A stretch of DNA of 37,801 nucleotides. Origin: Micractinium sp. NFX-FRZ. Its lineage: Eukaryota > Chlorophyta > Trebouxiophyceae > Chlorellales > Chlorellaceae. The stretch spans positions 1 through 37,801 of the forward strand of contig JAPTJF010000549.1 in the NCBI GenBank assembly GCA_029339195.1, given 5' to 3'. The first letter of the stretch is position 1. Each line of letters begins with the position of its first letter. Shown one piece after another: positions 20,801-30,413 of this stretch. The position numbers were made by a program, and so were the translations under genes. The notes beneath the pieces are model-generated. The model saw only the letters and a list, made by a program, of their open reading frames with translations, was not told where the DNA came from and did no database searches.

Positions 20801-23045
20801 TTCAGCCAGTCCAGGGCCAGCAGCACGTCGGACACTGCGGGGGGGAGGTGGGGCGTGTTATGAGGAGGAGCTTGATGGGCAGGGCAGAGCAGGCAAGCAG
20901 AGCAGGTGAGCCGGTCAAGGACCAGCGTCAGCTGCATGCACACAGGACGCTGCGGAGAATGGGGGACAGGGTGGGGCAGGGAGGGCAGAGTGTCCCACAA
21001 GCCAGCGGGATACCAGCGGTCAGTGGCGTGCAAGCCTAGCAAGGTGCACTTCTCTAGAGCCTGCAGCTCCTTCCTGTACCAGTTCTGACATATCATGCCA
21101 GGCACCGCTTCGCCAACTGTCTTCACCTGCCGCGCAAGCTGCCCCCGCCCCCACCCGCCCCGCCCCAGCCATCACCCCTGCCTGCCCTGCTCCCAAACCT
21201 AACAAACCTCGTCCCCGCCCCGCCCCCCACCTGCGCCGTTGCCCTGGCAGTCCAGTATGCGCACGGCGTGCAGGCGCGCGTCCTTGGCCACCCCAAAGGT
21301 GAGGCCGCCCACCACGGCAGCCACGTGGGTGCCGTGCCCCTCGCAGTCCTGGTTGGCGCCCGCCGGGTCGAGCGACGGCGCCGCAAACACCTCGCCCGCG
21401 CGGCTGCCGGGGCGGCCGTCGCGGTAGGCAAACTCCTGGTGGGACGCGCGGATGCCCTGCAGGGGGGCAGGCGGGAGGGAGGTTGTGCAGGGGATGTCAC
21501 GGACATGATGCCACCGCAACTCCTTCCCCGGCACCCGCATCCACCCCCACACCACAGGCATGCATGCATGGCCACTTGAACACACGCATGCGCATTCCAA
21601 CCAGCACACTTGCATCCCCTCCCTCACATTCCCCCCTCCCAACAGGCAGGCGGGCAGCCCCCTCCCACCCTCCACACCCTCCTCCCTCTCACCGTGTCCA
21701 GTATGTACACGTGCACCCCCTCCCCTGCGTTGTAGTACTCGTACCGCCCATCCAGCGGCAGGGCGGCCTGGTCCAGCCGGTCCAACCCCCACCTGAAGGC
21801 CGCACTGCGGGCAGCGGGGGAACGGGCGGGAAAGGGGAGCAGGGTCGGGCGAGCGGGTGGGTGGAGAAGGGGACGGCCGCAGTGGTGTGCTAGGGCACCA
21901 ACCACGGCAGCCCGGGCCGCCCTCGGCAGTGGTGGGCAGCAGCAGGAGGCTTTTAGGCAGGCGGGCCGGTGCGGGCAGCGTGCACTCCAGCACGTCAGCC
22001 TGGCATCAGAGCTGGCGTTGCTACCACACGGCTTTCTGCAATGCACTTCACTGTGCTTGGCACCGCATGGCACCGCCACCATCCCCGCTGGCAGAACAGA
22101 TATCAGGCATTGTTGGCGTGCAGCACCTCGTACGCCATACACCCCCTGCCCCTTGGCCTCCCCCCATCCCGCCAGTGCCGCCACACCACAGCACACCACC
22201 GCCCACCCAGCGGTGCCCCCGCTGACCTAAAGGAGTCCAGAGTGTTGGAGTGCACCACCTGGGCACGAGTGGGTGCCGCGCTGCCGCCGCTCAGGCTGAC
22301 GCCGCGCAGGCTGACGGTGCTGTCGGGCGCCACGCTGTCCAGCTGCTCAGCATATGCCTCCAGGAAGCGCGCCAGCTGTGCACGCTGGAAGCGGGCGGCA
22401 AAGCCGGGCAGCGCCGACGCGTAGCGGTGCGTGCACGTGGCGTTGAAGCGGCCGGAGCGCGCGCCGGCCGACCCCTCGGTGCACGCCGCGCTGCTGAGCT
22501 TCCCCGGGCCGCCGGCAGAGGCGGCTGCCGCCCCCGCCTTCCACTTGATGATCCAGCCCTGGGGGGTGGCAGCGCTGCCGGCGGCGCTGCTGCCACTGGT
22601 GCCATCCAGGGACTGCAGTTTGACAGTTTCGTCGCCGCTGCTGGTCCTGTGGCAGGGTTGATAGGCGCAAATGCAAGGTTTCCACGACAGCACAGGGAAG
22701 CAGGTGCGATGGGTGCCCTCGTGCTGCTGCCCCGCACCCCAACGCGTGGCACGCGTGCAAGGCATTGAACCAACCCAGTTCAGGCATTGAACCAACCCAG
22801 TTCCTTCGCTTCATCCCGCAGCAGAATGTAGTCGACCCCACTCACCAGCAGTCACCCAGGATGGCCACTTTCATTGCCAGGGGCTGCAGCTCGGGCAGGG
22901 AGCTGCAGGGGACGCGCTTGGCGCCGGCGCTGGCGGGGCTGGCTGCCGCACCGCCGGCAATCGCATCGCTCGCGGCTCCAGATGCACCACTCAGTGCCAA
23001 GAGGAGCAGCAGCAGCAGCGGGGGCACCAGCCTGACCGGTACCAT
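14817..23045 (-). CDS. Membrane-anchored subtilisin-family (S8) serine protease with PPC-like and thrombospondin type-1 modules
   Basis: Eighteen exons: 23045-22846, 22646-22227, 21804-21693, 21456-21231, 20834-20757, 20553-20479, 20160-20056, 19775-19685, 19517-19183, 18896-18813, 18624-18539, 18206-18015, 17524-17342, 17105-17029, 16748-16648, 16323-16226, 15948-15306, 14974-14817; 1087 residues. Order: signal peptide (poly-Leu core, about 5-25), I9-type propeptide from GWIIKWK (97-103), then the proteinase-K-like catalytic domain with Asp243 (ILDTGI), His285 (GHGTH), oxyanion Asn372 (AAGNED) and Ser442 (GTSQAVP). Beta-sandwich segments follow ([16 protein letters not shown]), then a PPC-like module (about 605-755), one TSP1 module ([13 protein letters not shown] to QQACN, about 803-852), a transmembrane helix (about 876-901) with RRR stop-transfer, and a ~185-residue tail with poly-Gln. 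Catalytic residues are intact, so an active ectoenzyme at the plasma membrane or wall is expected. The substrate is unknown. An ATG 24 bp upstream is an alternative start. Intron 10 is GC-AG. Confidence 0.93.
16428..16473. repeat. CCCATGGCA repeats in protease intron 15
   Basis: Three close copies of TTCCCATGGCA occur between exons 15 and 16 (16324-16647). Intronic, no coding role. Confidence 0.7.
17589..17660 (-). repeat. Decayed copy of the protease exon 13 5' edge inside intron 12
   Basis: On the minus strand the string CTTCTATGCGCAG is followed by codons reading GVVYYFQP. The true exon 13 edge is CTCTATGCGCAG followed by DVVYYFKP (17524 downward). The echo has both the acceptor and about 10 codons, then diverges. 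Confidence 0.85.
22761..22803. repeat. 22-bp tandem duplication in protease intron 1
   Basis: GGCATTGAACCAACCCAGTT plus two bases occurs twice in immediate succession, differing only at the last base. It lies between exon 1 (22846) and exon 2 (22646). Confidence 0.88.
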
Positions 23046-24223
23046 GCGACCCAACACGGCAGTTGGCATGAGATGGCTCCGCAAAGGGCAGCGCACGGGG
23101 CCCTCTCCGCTGGCTCTGTGCCGCTGCTGGCGCCTTGGCTTCCCTGCCGGTATCCGTTGTCGTCTAGCGCCGGGCCTTATGTCCACATGCGGACCAGCGG
23201 AATGCCTTGCCAGTCGCAGCAAAGCCTGCCAACGGCCCCGAACCCACGTAACTAACGCGCTTGGATGGGCTTTTTGTGCACTCCCACCTCCCAAGGCCAA
23301 GGAGCATGCTGTTGGGTTCCGCCAGGTGGCGCCACCTCGGCGCCACAGCGGGCCCCCAACAACCGCGCCCCCTGTGGTGCACTCTGTGCAGCTGAAGCGA
23401 GGAAGGCATGTCACATGCAAATCTGGACAAACTGTAGCTGCAATGCGGATGCACCCTACAAAAGGCATGCCTCAGCTTGCCACTGCCCCACACCCTGCCG
23501 TCCTCGTGCTCCCTGTGGTGCACTCTGTGCAGCTGAAGCGAGGAAGGCATGTCACATGCAAATCTGGACAAACTGTAGCTGCAATGCGGATGCACCCTAC
23601 AAAAGGCATGCCCCAGCTTGCCACTGCCCCACACCCTGCCGTCCTCGTGCTCGGTGCCTCTCCCCGCCCGCCGTGGTGCTGCTGTCTGTGGCTGCTTGGG
23701 ACCACTCCCTCCACCACCTGCACGCAGCATGGCAGGTTGAGATGACAGAATGTTATATATCATGCCAGAGGTCCACGCAGGCAGATCCACCTATTCCATT
23801 GCTGGCCCTCCATGCCCTCCAGAAACTGCAGTGCAAGGAGCCAGCCGCCAAGCCCTTGCCAGCTGTGCCGAGTACACTGCTGGCTTCTGCACGGTTGCAC
23901 ACTCTTTCTCTTCCTAGCCTGCGCTGCCACTGTGAATATACACCATGTATCCCACCCCAGATCCCCATGCACCATGGGCCGCACCTTGCTACTGACGCAC
24001 CTGCCAAGCCGCGACCTGCCGCCAGCGCCCTGCTGTGCAGGCGGGTGAGTGGGGGAGGCATGGGAGGTGGGTTAGAGGTGCTGGGCAGGCTGCGGCGGCG
24101 TGGGCAGCGACCAAACACTTGCCATCAGCGGCAGGGACTCATGCCTCCGCCCCAGCCGGGGCCAGCCACGGTGGGCTGGGGGGTGCTCCAGCTGGCAGGC
24201 GCAGGGAGCCCCCTCACCTGAAT
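23046..24223. other. Protease 5' flank and F-box/LRR gene 3' flank
   Basis: The interval contains the presumed protease promoter, reading leftward. Its main feature is the 141-bp tandem duplication at 23370-23651. A TATATA run lies near 23753-23760, about 700 bp from the ATG, which is far for a core promoter unless the 5' UTR is long or spliced. No gene is supported. Confidence 0.5.
23370..23651. repeat. Near-perfect 141-bp tandem duplication upstream of the protease
   Basis: Units 23370-23510 and 23511-23651 begin CCCTGTGGTGCACTCTGTGC and end TCCTCGTGCT. I see one substitution between them (CCTCAGC against CCCCAGC). Each contains an ATGCAAAT octamer and a GGATGCACCC element. The array lies 325-606 bp upstream of the protease start. 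Confidence 0.95.
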
Positions 24224-26321
24224 CTATCCGATGTTGTCGTGACTGAGCGCCACCTCCGGCCGCAGCTTCAGCAGGCTGAGGAGCCAAAGGTGTTCACCCC
24301 CGACACAGTGCCCATAAGTGCCCACATCCGCCAAGCCAGGCAGGGTGGCCACCATCTCGGCAGCTGCAGGGTGGGTGCACAACCACTTGGGTGGGATGGT
24401 GTAAACGCATGAACAAAGGGTGGGCTTGTGGTCAAGAGCACAGATTTGAGCGCCCCAAGGGACAACAGTTTTCGTGTGATGCAGTTGTGGCACATGTAGA
24501 GCAGCTGGCTGGAATTGGATGTGCTGCCCTGTGCTGCCCCACATCCCACCTGGCAGGTTGCCGGTGAGGGCGAGGCGGGTCAGCGCCGCCAGCCCCGTCA
24601 GGGGGTCTGCCCCCCAGCCGACCGGCTCCGGGGAATGGTCCACGCTCCACACGCCCAGGCGGCGCAGCCCAGTGAGCTTGCGCAGGTCGGGGGGCAGGCA
24701 CACCGTGCCCACCAGCCGCAGCTCGGTGAGGGCCCGCACGCCCGCCAGCGCAGGCACCTGCACACGCTCCTCCCACTCGCCATCGTAGAGGCAGTCGGGC
24801 CAGTCGGGCGACAGCTCGTTGCCACAGTGCGCATGGAGGGCCAGGGCGGTGGAGCGCAGGTGCGGCAGCGTCTCGAGCATGGCCACGGCCTCCGCCGCCT
24901 GCTCTGTGGTGCACGTGTAGACGTGCAGCCTGCGGAAGGGATGGGCGCGGGCGATGCGCCTGCTTTGGGACACCGCAGGCTGCGGGCTGGAGCGGGCTGT
25001 GCAGCGGGGCACTCAGCAGGCAGGGCCCTCAGCCCCAGCCCTCACAAGCCTGCCCACGCCTCCGTGCTTCCCCCTGCCTGCCGCACAAGGGGCTCCCAGG
25101 GCTGACCTGAGAGTGTGCAGCTCCGGCAGCGCGCTGCACAGCACCGGCACCTGCGCATCCCACGCCAGCAGCAGCTCCAGGTTACGCAGGCGGCTGGCCG
25201 CGCCAAGCGTGTGCGCAACACTGGCGGGCAGGGGCAGGGTGGGTGCTGTGTAGAGCACCTCTCCCTCATAGTCATACCCCTGCCTGCGGCGGTGGTCCAG
25301 CCGCAGCCTGCCCAGCCTGCCCAGCGCCCACGCCGTGCCCTGCCAGTCGCCGGCCCAGCGGACGTCAGCGCCATTGCCGGTGATGGAGAGGGAGTGGAGG
25401 TGCGTGAAGCGCTGCAGTGCCGGCAGCACGGGGCTGGTGCAGGGCACTTGCAGGTCCAGATTGTACACATCGGGGGGCAGCGCCAGCAGCAGACTGGGCA
25501 CCAGGGACGGCTGCAGGGGAGGTGTGGGGGCGAGCAGGGCTGTGGGGCTGCCCGCGCGCTTGATTGTTGCAACACGGCTGCTGGCACCAGAGAAGGCAGC
25601 AGCTGGTGGTGGCTGCCAGCAGCCAGCAGGCAACCTCGGAGCAGGCGGTGGTGCGCCTGCAGCCAGCAGGCAACCTCGGAGCAGGCAGTGGTGAGCCTGC
25701 AGCCAGCAAGCAACCTCGGAGCAGGCAGTGGTGCGCCTGGCACCAGTGCCTACCAGCGCTCCAGTGCCGCCCACCTGATCCTTGCACCCCTGCAGGTGCA
25801 CATAGGGCATCCGTGGCGCGCGCGCTGCCCGCAGGCAAGTCGCCTCCACCACCTCCCGCGTCCTGGCCTCGTCCTGGTTGTGCGCTTGCCAGATCAGCCC
25901 CTGTGGGTAGGCGCCCTCGGGGATGACGAGCGTCAGCAGCTCCGATTGGGGCCCACTGACGACGCAGGCCACGCGCGCACACAGTGCCATCATGGCGGCA
26001 AACCAGCCGCCGCACACGTTCAGCATTGCCAGCCTGCAGCGTGTGGCCGAGCGTTGCAGCGTTTAAGTTTAAGAAAGGCATGGCATGGCCGTGGCATGCT
26101 CTCATGCATGAGCGGCAGCATACGTCATATCAGCGGCAGCATGCGTGCACGCAGCACAAACATCTGGCGGGCCTCCCAGACAGCCCAACCATCACATCAC
26201 GCCCACCTCCGCACCTGTCCTGTTCATCTGTCAGCTCGCCAGCAACCAACCGCACTAGTTCTGCCGGCAAGGCAGCCCAATCGGAACGAGACCGCTGGGC
26301 GGCAGCATGCAGGGCGGCCAT
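24224..26321 (-). CDS. F-box-like / leucine-rich-repeat protein
   Basis: Five exons: 26321-26215, 26033-25775, 25510-25107, 24929-24550, 24363-24224; frame is continuous, 429 residues, stop TAG at 24226-24224. Residues about 14-55 (DWAALPAELVRLVAGEL, then VCGGWFAAMM) match the spacing of an F-box: an LP-x-E-L start and a later C-x-x-W. The rest contains irregular Leu-rich segments such as LRNLELLLAWD, LTELRLVGTVCLPPDLRKL and LTGLAALTRLALTGNLP, typical of algal F-box/LRR proteins. Members usually recruit targets to SCF ubiquitin ligases through Skp1; that role is inferred from the family and the target is unknown. The start is the first ATG close to the F-box. The same frame stays open further upstream, so a longer N-terminus cannot be excluded. 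Confidence 0.85.
25621..25740. repeat. 40-bp minisatellite, three units, in intron 2 of the F-box/LRR gene
   Basis: Units start at 25621, 25661 and 25701 with AGCCAGCARGCAACCTCGGA. A partial unit precedes the first. The array fills about half of the 264-bp intron, close to the donor side. Confidence 0.9.
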
Positions 26322-26909
26322 GGCATGCCAGCGCTCGGGAGGGCAGCCGACTTGGATGGTCCAAAGGCGGCGGCGGGCGGTGCCACCAGAACAGGCTTCG
26401 AACGGGGCCGTGCTGTTGGGTGCAACAGCAGACTGCCAGCAAAGGACGCAAGTGCAGGTCTTGACTCGAAGTCGAAGTGTGGTCACAGGCGGGCGGCAAG
26501 AAGCGTGCACTTGGTCTGAGATACGTTGAAGGAAGAGGGAGATATGTTCAAGACCAGCTCCTAGGTTGCGTGGCCGTGATGACTGGGCTGCGTGCTCGGC
26601 AGGCGCCACACACAGCAGGCGGGCTGCTGTGACAGCAACCTCGCACACTACGTCTCTGATACTTTATATGCTGGATTTCATGCTGACCATCTACATGTCA
26701 CTGTCCTCACACCACTGAAACTCCACGGCCATGCAGTTGGGCGACACACGTCTCATGGACACACGTGTTGCATTGCAAGTTGGGCGGGCCACAACACAAC
26801 ACTGGAGGCTTGGGACAGAAATTGGAAGCAGGGTTGGATGTGGCAAAGAAGGGAGCAAAGTTGAAAGAAGATGAGCACAGTTAAGCAAACGAAAGACCCA
26901 GTCAGGCCT
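26322..26909. promoter_or_regulatory. F-box/LRR gene 5' flank and MPP6 gene 3' flank
   Basis: No gene is seen. On the minus strand a TATAAAG sequence (26668-26662) lies about 340 bp upstream of the F-box gene ATG and is a candidate core promoter element. The distance to the ATG is long, so this is tentative. Confidence 0.3.
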
Positions 26910-27805
26910 CTAAAAGTAGCGTGCCCGAGGCTTCTTGCCGCCGCCCCACACCCCGTCGTCGTCGTCTCTCCGGTGCTTCTTGCCGCCGTGCTTCTCATCG
27001 CCGTGCTTGCCGCCATGCTTGCCCCTGTGCTTGCCGCCCCCTCCCTCGCTGCTGTGCCGCCCGGAATCCTGCTTGCCATGCCGCTGCCGCTGCTGCTGCC
27101 CCTGCTCCCGCTGCTGCTCCGCTTGCTGCCGCTGCTGCTGCCCCTGCCCCTGCTGGCCGTCGCCCTGCTGTCTCTGACCCTTCTTTTGCCGCTGCAGCGC
27201 CGCTGCCATATCCTCATCGCTGACCACCTTGCCTCCTGGCGCCTCCGCCTCTGTGTCAGCTGCCGCCTGGGCAGCTGCTGCATCTGCCACCAGCTGCTCT
27301 GTGTCTGGGTTGAAGCCTCGGAAGCTGAGCCGCCCCCCCGTCCCGCTGCCGCCGCCGGCCTCGCTCGGCTGCGGGTCTCCTTCCGCTATCACAACGCAGC
27401 GCGTGCGCGCACCCTCCACTACCCAGTGTGCCTGCACGGCAGTCCAGGGCAATGCATGAGCTCAAAAGTGAGACACTGCTGGCTGGGAGGGCAGGTGGAG
27501 TGGCAGCCTCTCGACGTATGTGGCACTGTGCAAAGCAGGTCAGTAAAACGGGAGCAGCAGGGAGCAGCACGCAGTATGACATGCAAAATGGAAGGCTGCA
27601 ATGGAATCAATGATGCATTGCCAGCACAACAAGGGCAGGAGCAGGCGACGGGAGCAGGCGGCGGGAGCAGGCGGCCCGGCGGCCGGCCCACCTCTGCGTC
27701 CCTCTCTTCCGCAGCCTCATGCGCTTCCGCCTTCTTATCCTTCTCCTGCGCCCGCTGCATGAACTTGAGGCCCAGCAGGCGGCTGGACAGTGCTGGCTTA
27801 GACAT
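26910..27805 (-). CDS. MPP6: MPP6-type (M-phase phosphoprotein 6) nuclear exosome cofactor
   Basis: Two exons, 27805-27692 and 27431-26910, give 211 residues. Family signatures: an N-terminal block LSSRLLGLKFMQRA (residues about 6-19), the central motif RLSFRGFNPDTEQL (about 72-84) and VSDEDMAAAL (about 108-117), in the same order as in animal and plant MPP6. The remainder is a Gln/Lys/His/Gly low-complexity tail ending KKPRARYF, longer and more biased than in other groups. Known MPP6 proteins bind RNA and tether the MTR4 helicase to the nuclear RNA exosome, aiding rRNA maturation and RNA surveillance. That function is taken from the family. The gene is divergent from the TFS2M-SPOC gene. Confidence 0.9.
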
Positions 27806-28100
27806 TTTGGCGATGCCTGCGGCAAGGTCGGAGCTGCCCACTGCTGGAACTTAAGATCTGAACCATGCATGCATGGCAGGGGCTCTTTCGGTGTCCGCTC
27901 CTATTGTTTGGGCCGACGTGGACATTGCTGGCGGTCCTCGGCTCAGGCCAATTAATCAGGCCTCGGGCAGCCTGCGCACACCCTCATCAGCCTGCTCAAT
28001 TCGCTTCCAGCTCATCCAAAGGAGGCGGTTGCGCTGCGCGCAGACATCGGCCGGCGCTTTGCGCTTGGCTTGGCGGCTTTGGTGGCCTGGGACGTGGAGC
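27806..28100. promoter_or_regulatory. Divergent promoter interval, MPP6 / TFS2M-SPOC gene
   Basis: About 295 bp separate the two start codons. A CCAAT sequence lies at 27948-27952 on the plus strand. No TATA box is clear. The interval must contain both 5' UTRs, so a shared bidirectional promoter is likely by position. The plus frame of the downstream gene stays open back to about 27873, so its N-terminus could be longer. Confidence 0.5.
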
Positions 28101-30346
28101 ATGTCGGAGACTCGCAGGCCGGCAAAGGAAGGCTCCCGCGGCGAAGGTGAGGGCCGCGGCTGGCACTGCCGAGAGTTTGCATGTCTTTACAGCGACCCAA
28201 GCCGCGATCGTGACCCAACACACTCGTCCAGATCCTTGCAAGGCCCGACGCTCCCCTGCCCACCCTGCTCGCCCCCTCCGCTGCGCAGACGAGTCGCTGG
28301 GCAGCCGGCGGCAGAGCAAAGTGAAGTATGTATACCGCCTGCTGCGACAGGGAGACATTGGGGAAGCGCTGACCAGCAAGACGGTGCGTTTGAGGGAGCG
28401 CGGCGCCGCACCACCACTGGCGCCGCCGCTGCCGCCACCCCTCTGGCCGCTCCCGCATACGCACCTTGGCTGCCCCTCTGCACACTTTGTAACACGTGCC
28501 AGGATCGCCAGGCGCGCAGCCTGGGGCGGTGAAGTGCCAGCCGCAGCGAGAGCACCAGCCATGTATGCAGGGCGGGCGGCCGCTGAGGGCAAGCCAGCCT
28601 AGGGCCTCCGAAGCTGAACAGGCGGGAGCACGCAATGGGGCCGGCGCACAGGGGCCTCTATGCAGGGGCAGCCGGCACTCGTGCACCCTACACCAAGGTC
28701 ACCAAACTGCAGCCCTGTGACAGTCCCTGCTGCCCTGCGCCCTGTGCTGGCTGCCGCTGCGACCGCCTGCAGGTGTATGTGCTGTGGCCGGATGACGGCA
28801 CGTGGTACAAGGGGAGAGTGGAGGAGTGTGATGTGGCAGCCGCCAAGGCCACCATCTATTATGCTGAGACAGAGGAGACAGAGGTGGCCGACCTGCGGGA
28901 GCTCGTGGGTGACGGGCAAATCGCATTCAGTGAGTATCGGGAGTAGTGGGTGTCGGGAGTAGTGGGTGCTGGGTGCTGGCGAGCTGCATGGTGGTGCCTC
29001 GAGGGCACGGCAGCAGGCAGCCTGGCTCGCCGCACTGTTCGCGTTGCTGCCTGGTAGCTCCGCCTGCTGCGCCTGCTGCGCCTGCTGCGTTTTGAACCAC
29101 AGAGACCTGACCCCTCCGCGCTGGCTCGCTCGCCGTCTGCCGCAGCCACCCCGCTCACCCGCGCTGCTTCCTGTGCTTGCCCTGCCCCCGCAGAGGAGCC
29201 GCGCCCCTCCAGCCACAAGTGCAAGGCGGGTGAGATAGAGCTGGATGCGCGGTACCATGGGCGCCAGCCTGGCGACGCTGCGCTGGAGGACAGCAGCGGC
29301 GGCGAGGACGGCAGCGCGCTGCCTGACGCCGGGGAGCTTGAGGATAGTGACTCAGGTGGGGGAGGGGTGAATGCTGGGGTGAGGCCGGCAGGGCTTGGTT
29401 ACCTGGGAAGCGTTACCAGTAGCAGTGCAGGGCCTGGGCGGAGGTGGGGAGGCGAGCAGTGCAGCGCTGGAAGCGTGGAGATGCGCAGCAGCGTTTCGGT
29501 GGGGAGAGCAGTTGCCAGGTTGTGCGCCTGGCAGGCACCTGCTTCCAGTCTCTGTTGCCTGCTTGGGCAGATGTTGGATGCACCACCACCGAAATGCGCA
29601 CCCGCCATCCGTGTGCCCGCAGATGTGTCGTTTTCGTCGGCTGAGCTGGCGGGGCGCAAGCGCAAGCGTGGGGGTGGGGGGGACGACTCGGATGAGGAGG
29701 TCCACCTGGAGGAGTTTGAGAAGAGGGAGATCATGCGGGTGAGTGGGTGGGTGGGTGAGTGAGTGAGTGGGAGGCACGGGATGTGGTTGAGCAGGGTTTG
29801 GAGTGAGGGGTGACGCGCTCCTTGAGAAGCGGCCCGGGATCATGTGCGAGTGGATGCAGTGGCGGTGGAGAACGTGGTCGGCAAATCATGTGAGAGTGGG
29901 TGTAGATCATGCAGGCGTTGCGGGACAGTGTGGCGCGTGCTGTTGCGGGCGGCGATGTTGCCGGCCGGCCAGCCGGCTCGCTTCCAACACGCCTGCTGTG
30001 CACGCTGCGCTGTGCAGGACATGAGCGACGATGAGAAGCCTCTGGGCTTCCGGGCTGGCGAGCTGGAGCGCAAGCAGAAGCGGTCATCCAATGCTCACAA
30101 GCGCCAGGCCTCGGCACCGGCGGCGCCAGCGGCAGCAGGCGGCGACGCTCCAACAGCCAAGCGGCCTGCCACGGGGGCGGGGGCGCCGCGGCGGGCGGCG
30201 CCGCAGGCGTCACCGCCTGAGCCCGCACCGCGGCGGCGGCGCGAGGCGGCCGCGGGTGTGGCAGCGGCAGTGCAGGCGGTGGCGGTGGCGCAAGCTATGG
30301 CAGCAGCTGACGGTGGGGCCTCTTGCCGGGCATGGATGATTTGAAG

Positions 30347-30413
<67 letters not shown>

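Noticed and set aside
23265..23745. Protein gene with two internal repeats in the protease 5' flank
   Set aside because: The open frames exist only because the 141-bp duplication is a multiple of three. The translations have no domain and there is no supporting splice structure.
25600..25745. CRISPR-like array
   Set aside because: The repeats are directly adjacent without unique spacers and lie in an intron of a eukaryotic gene, so this is a minisatellite.
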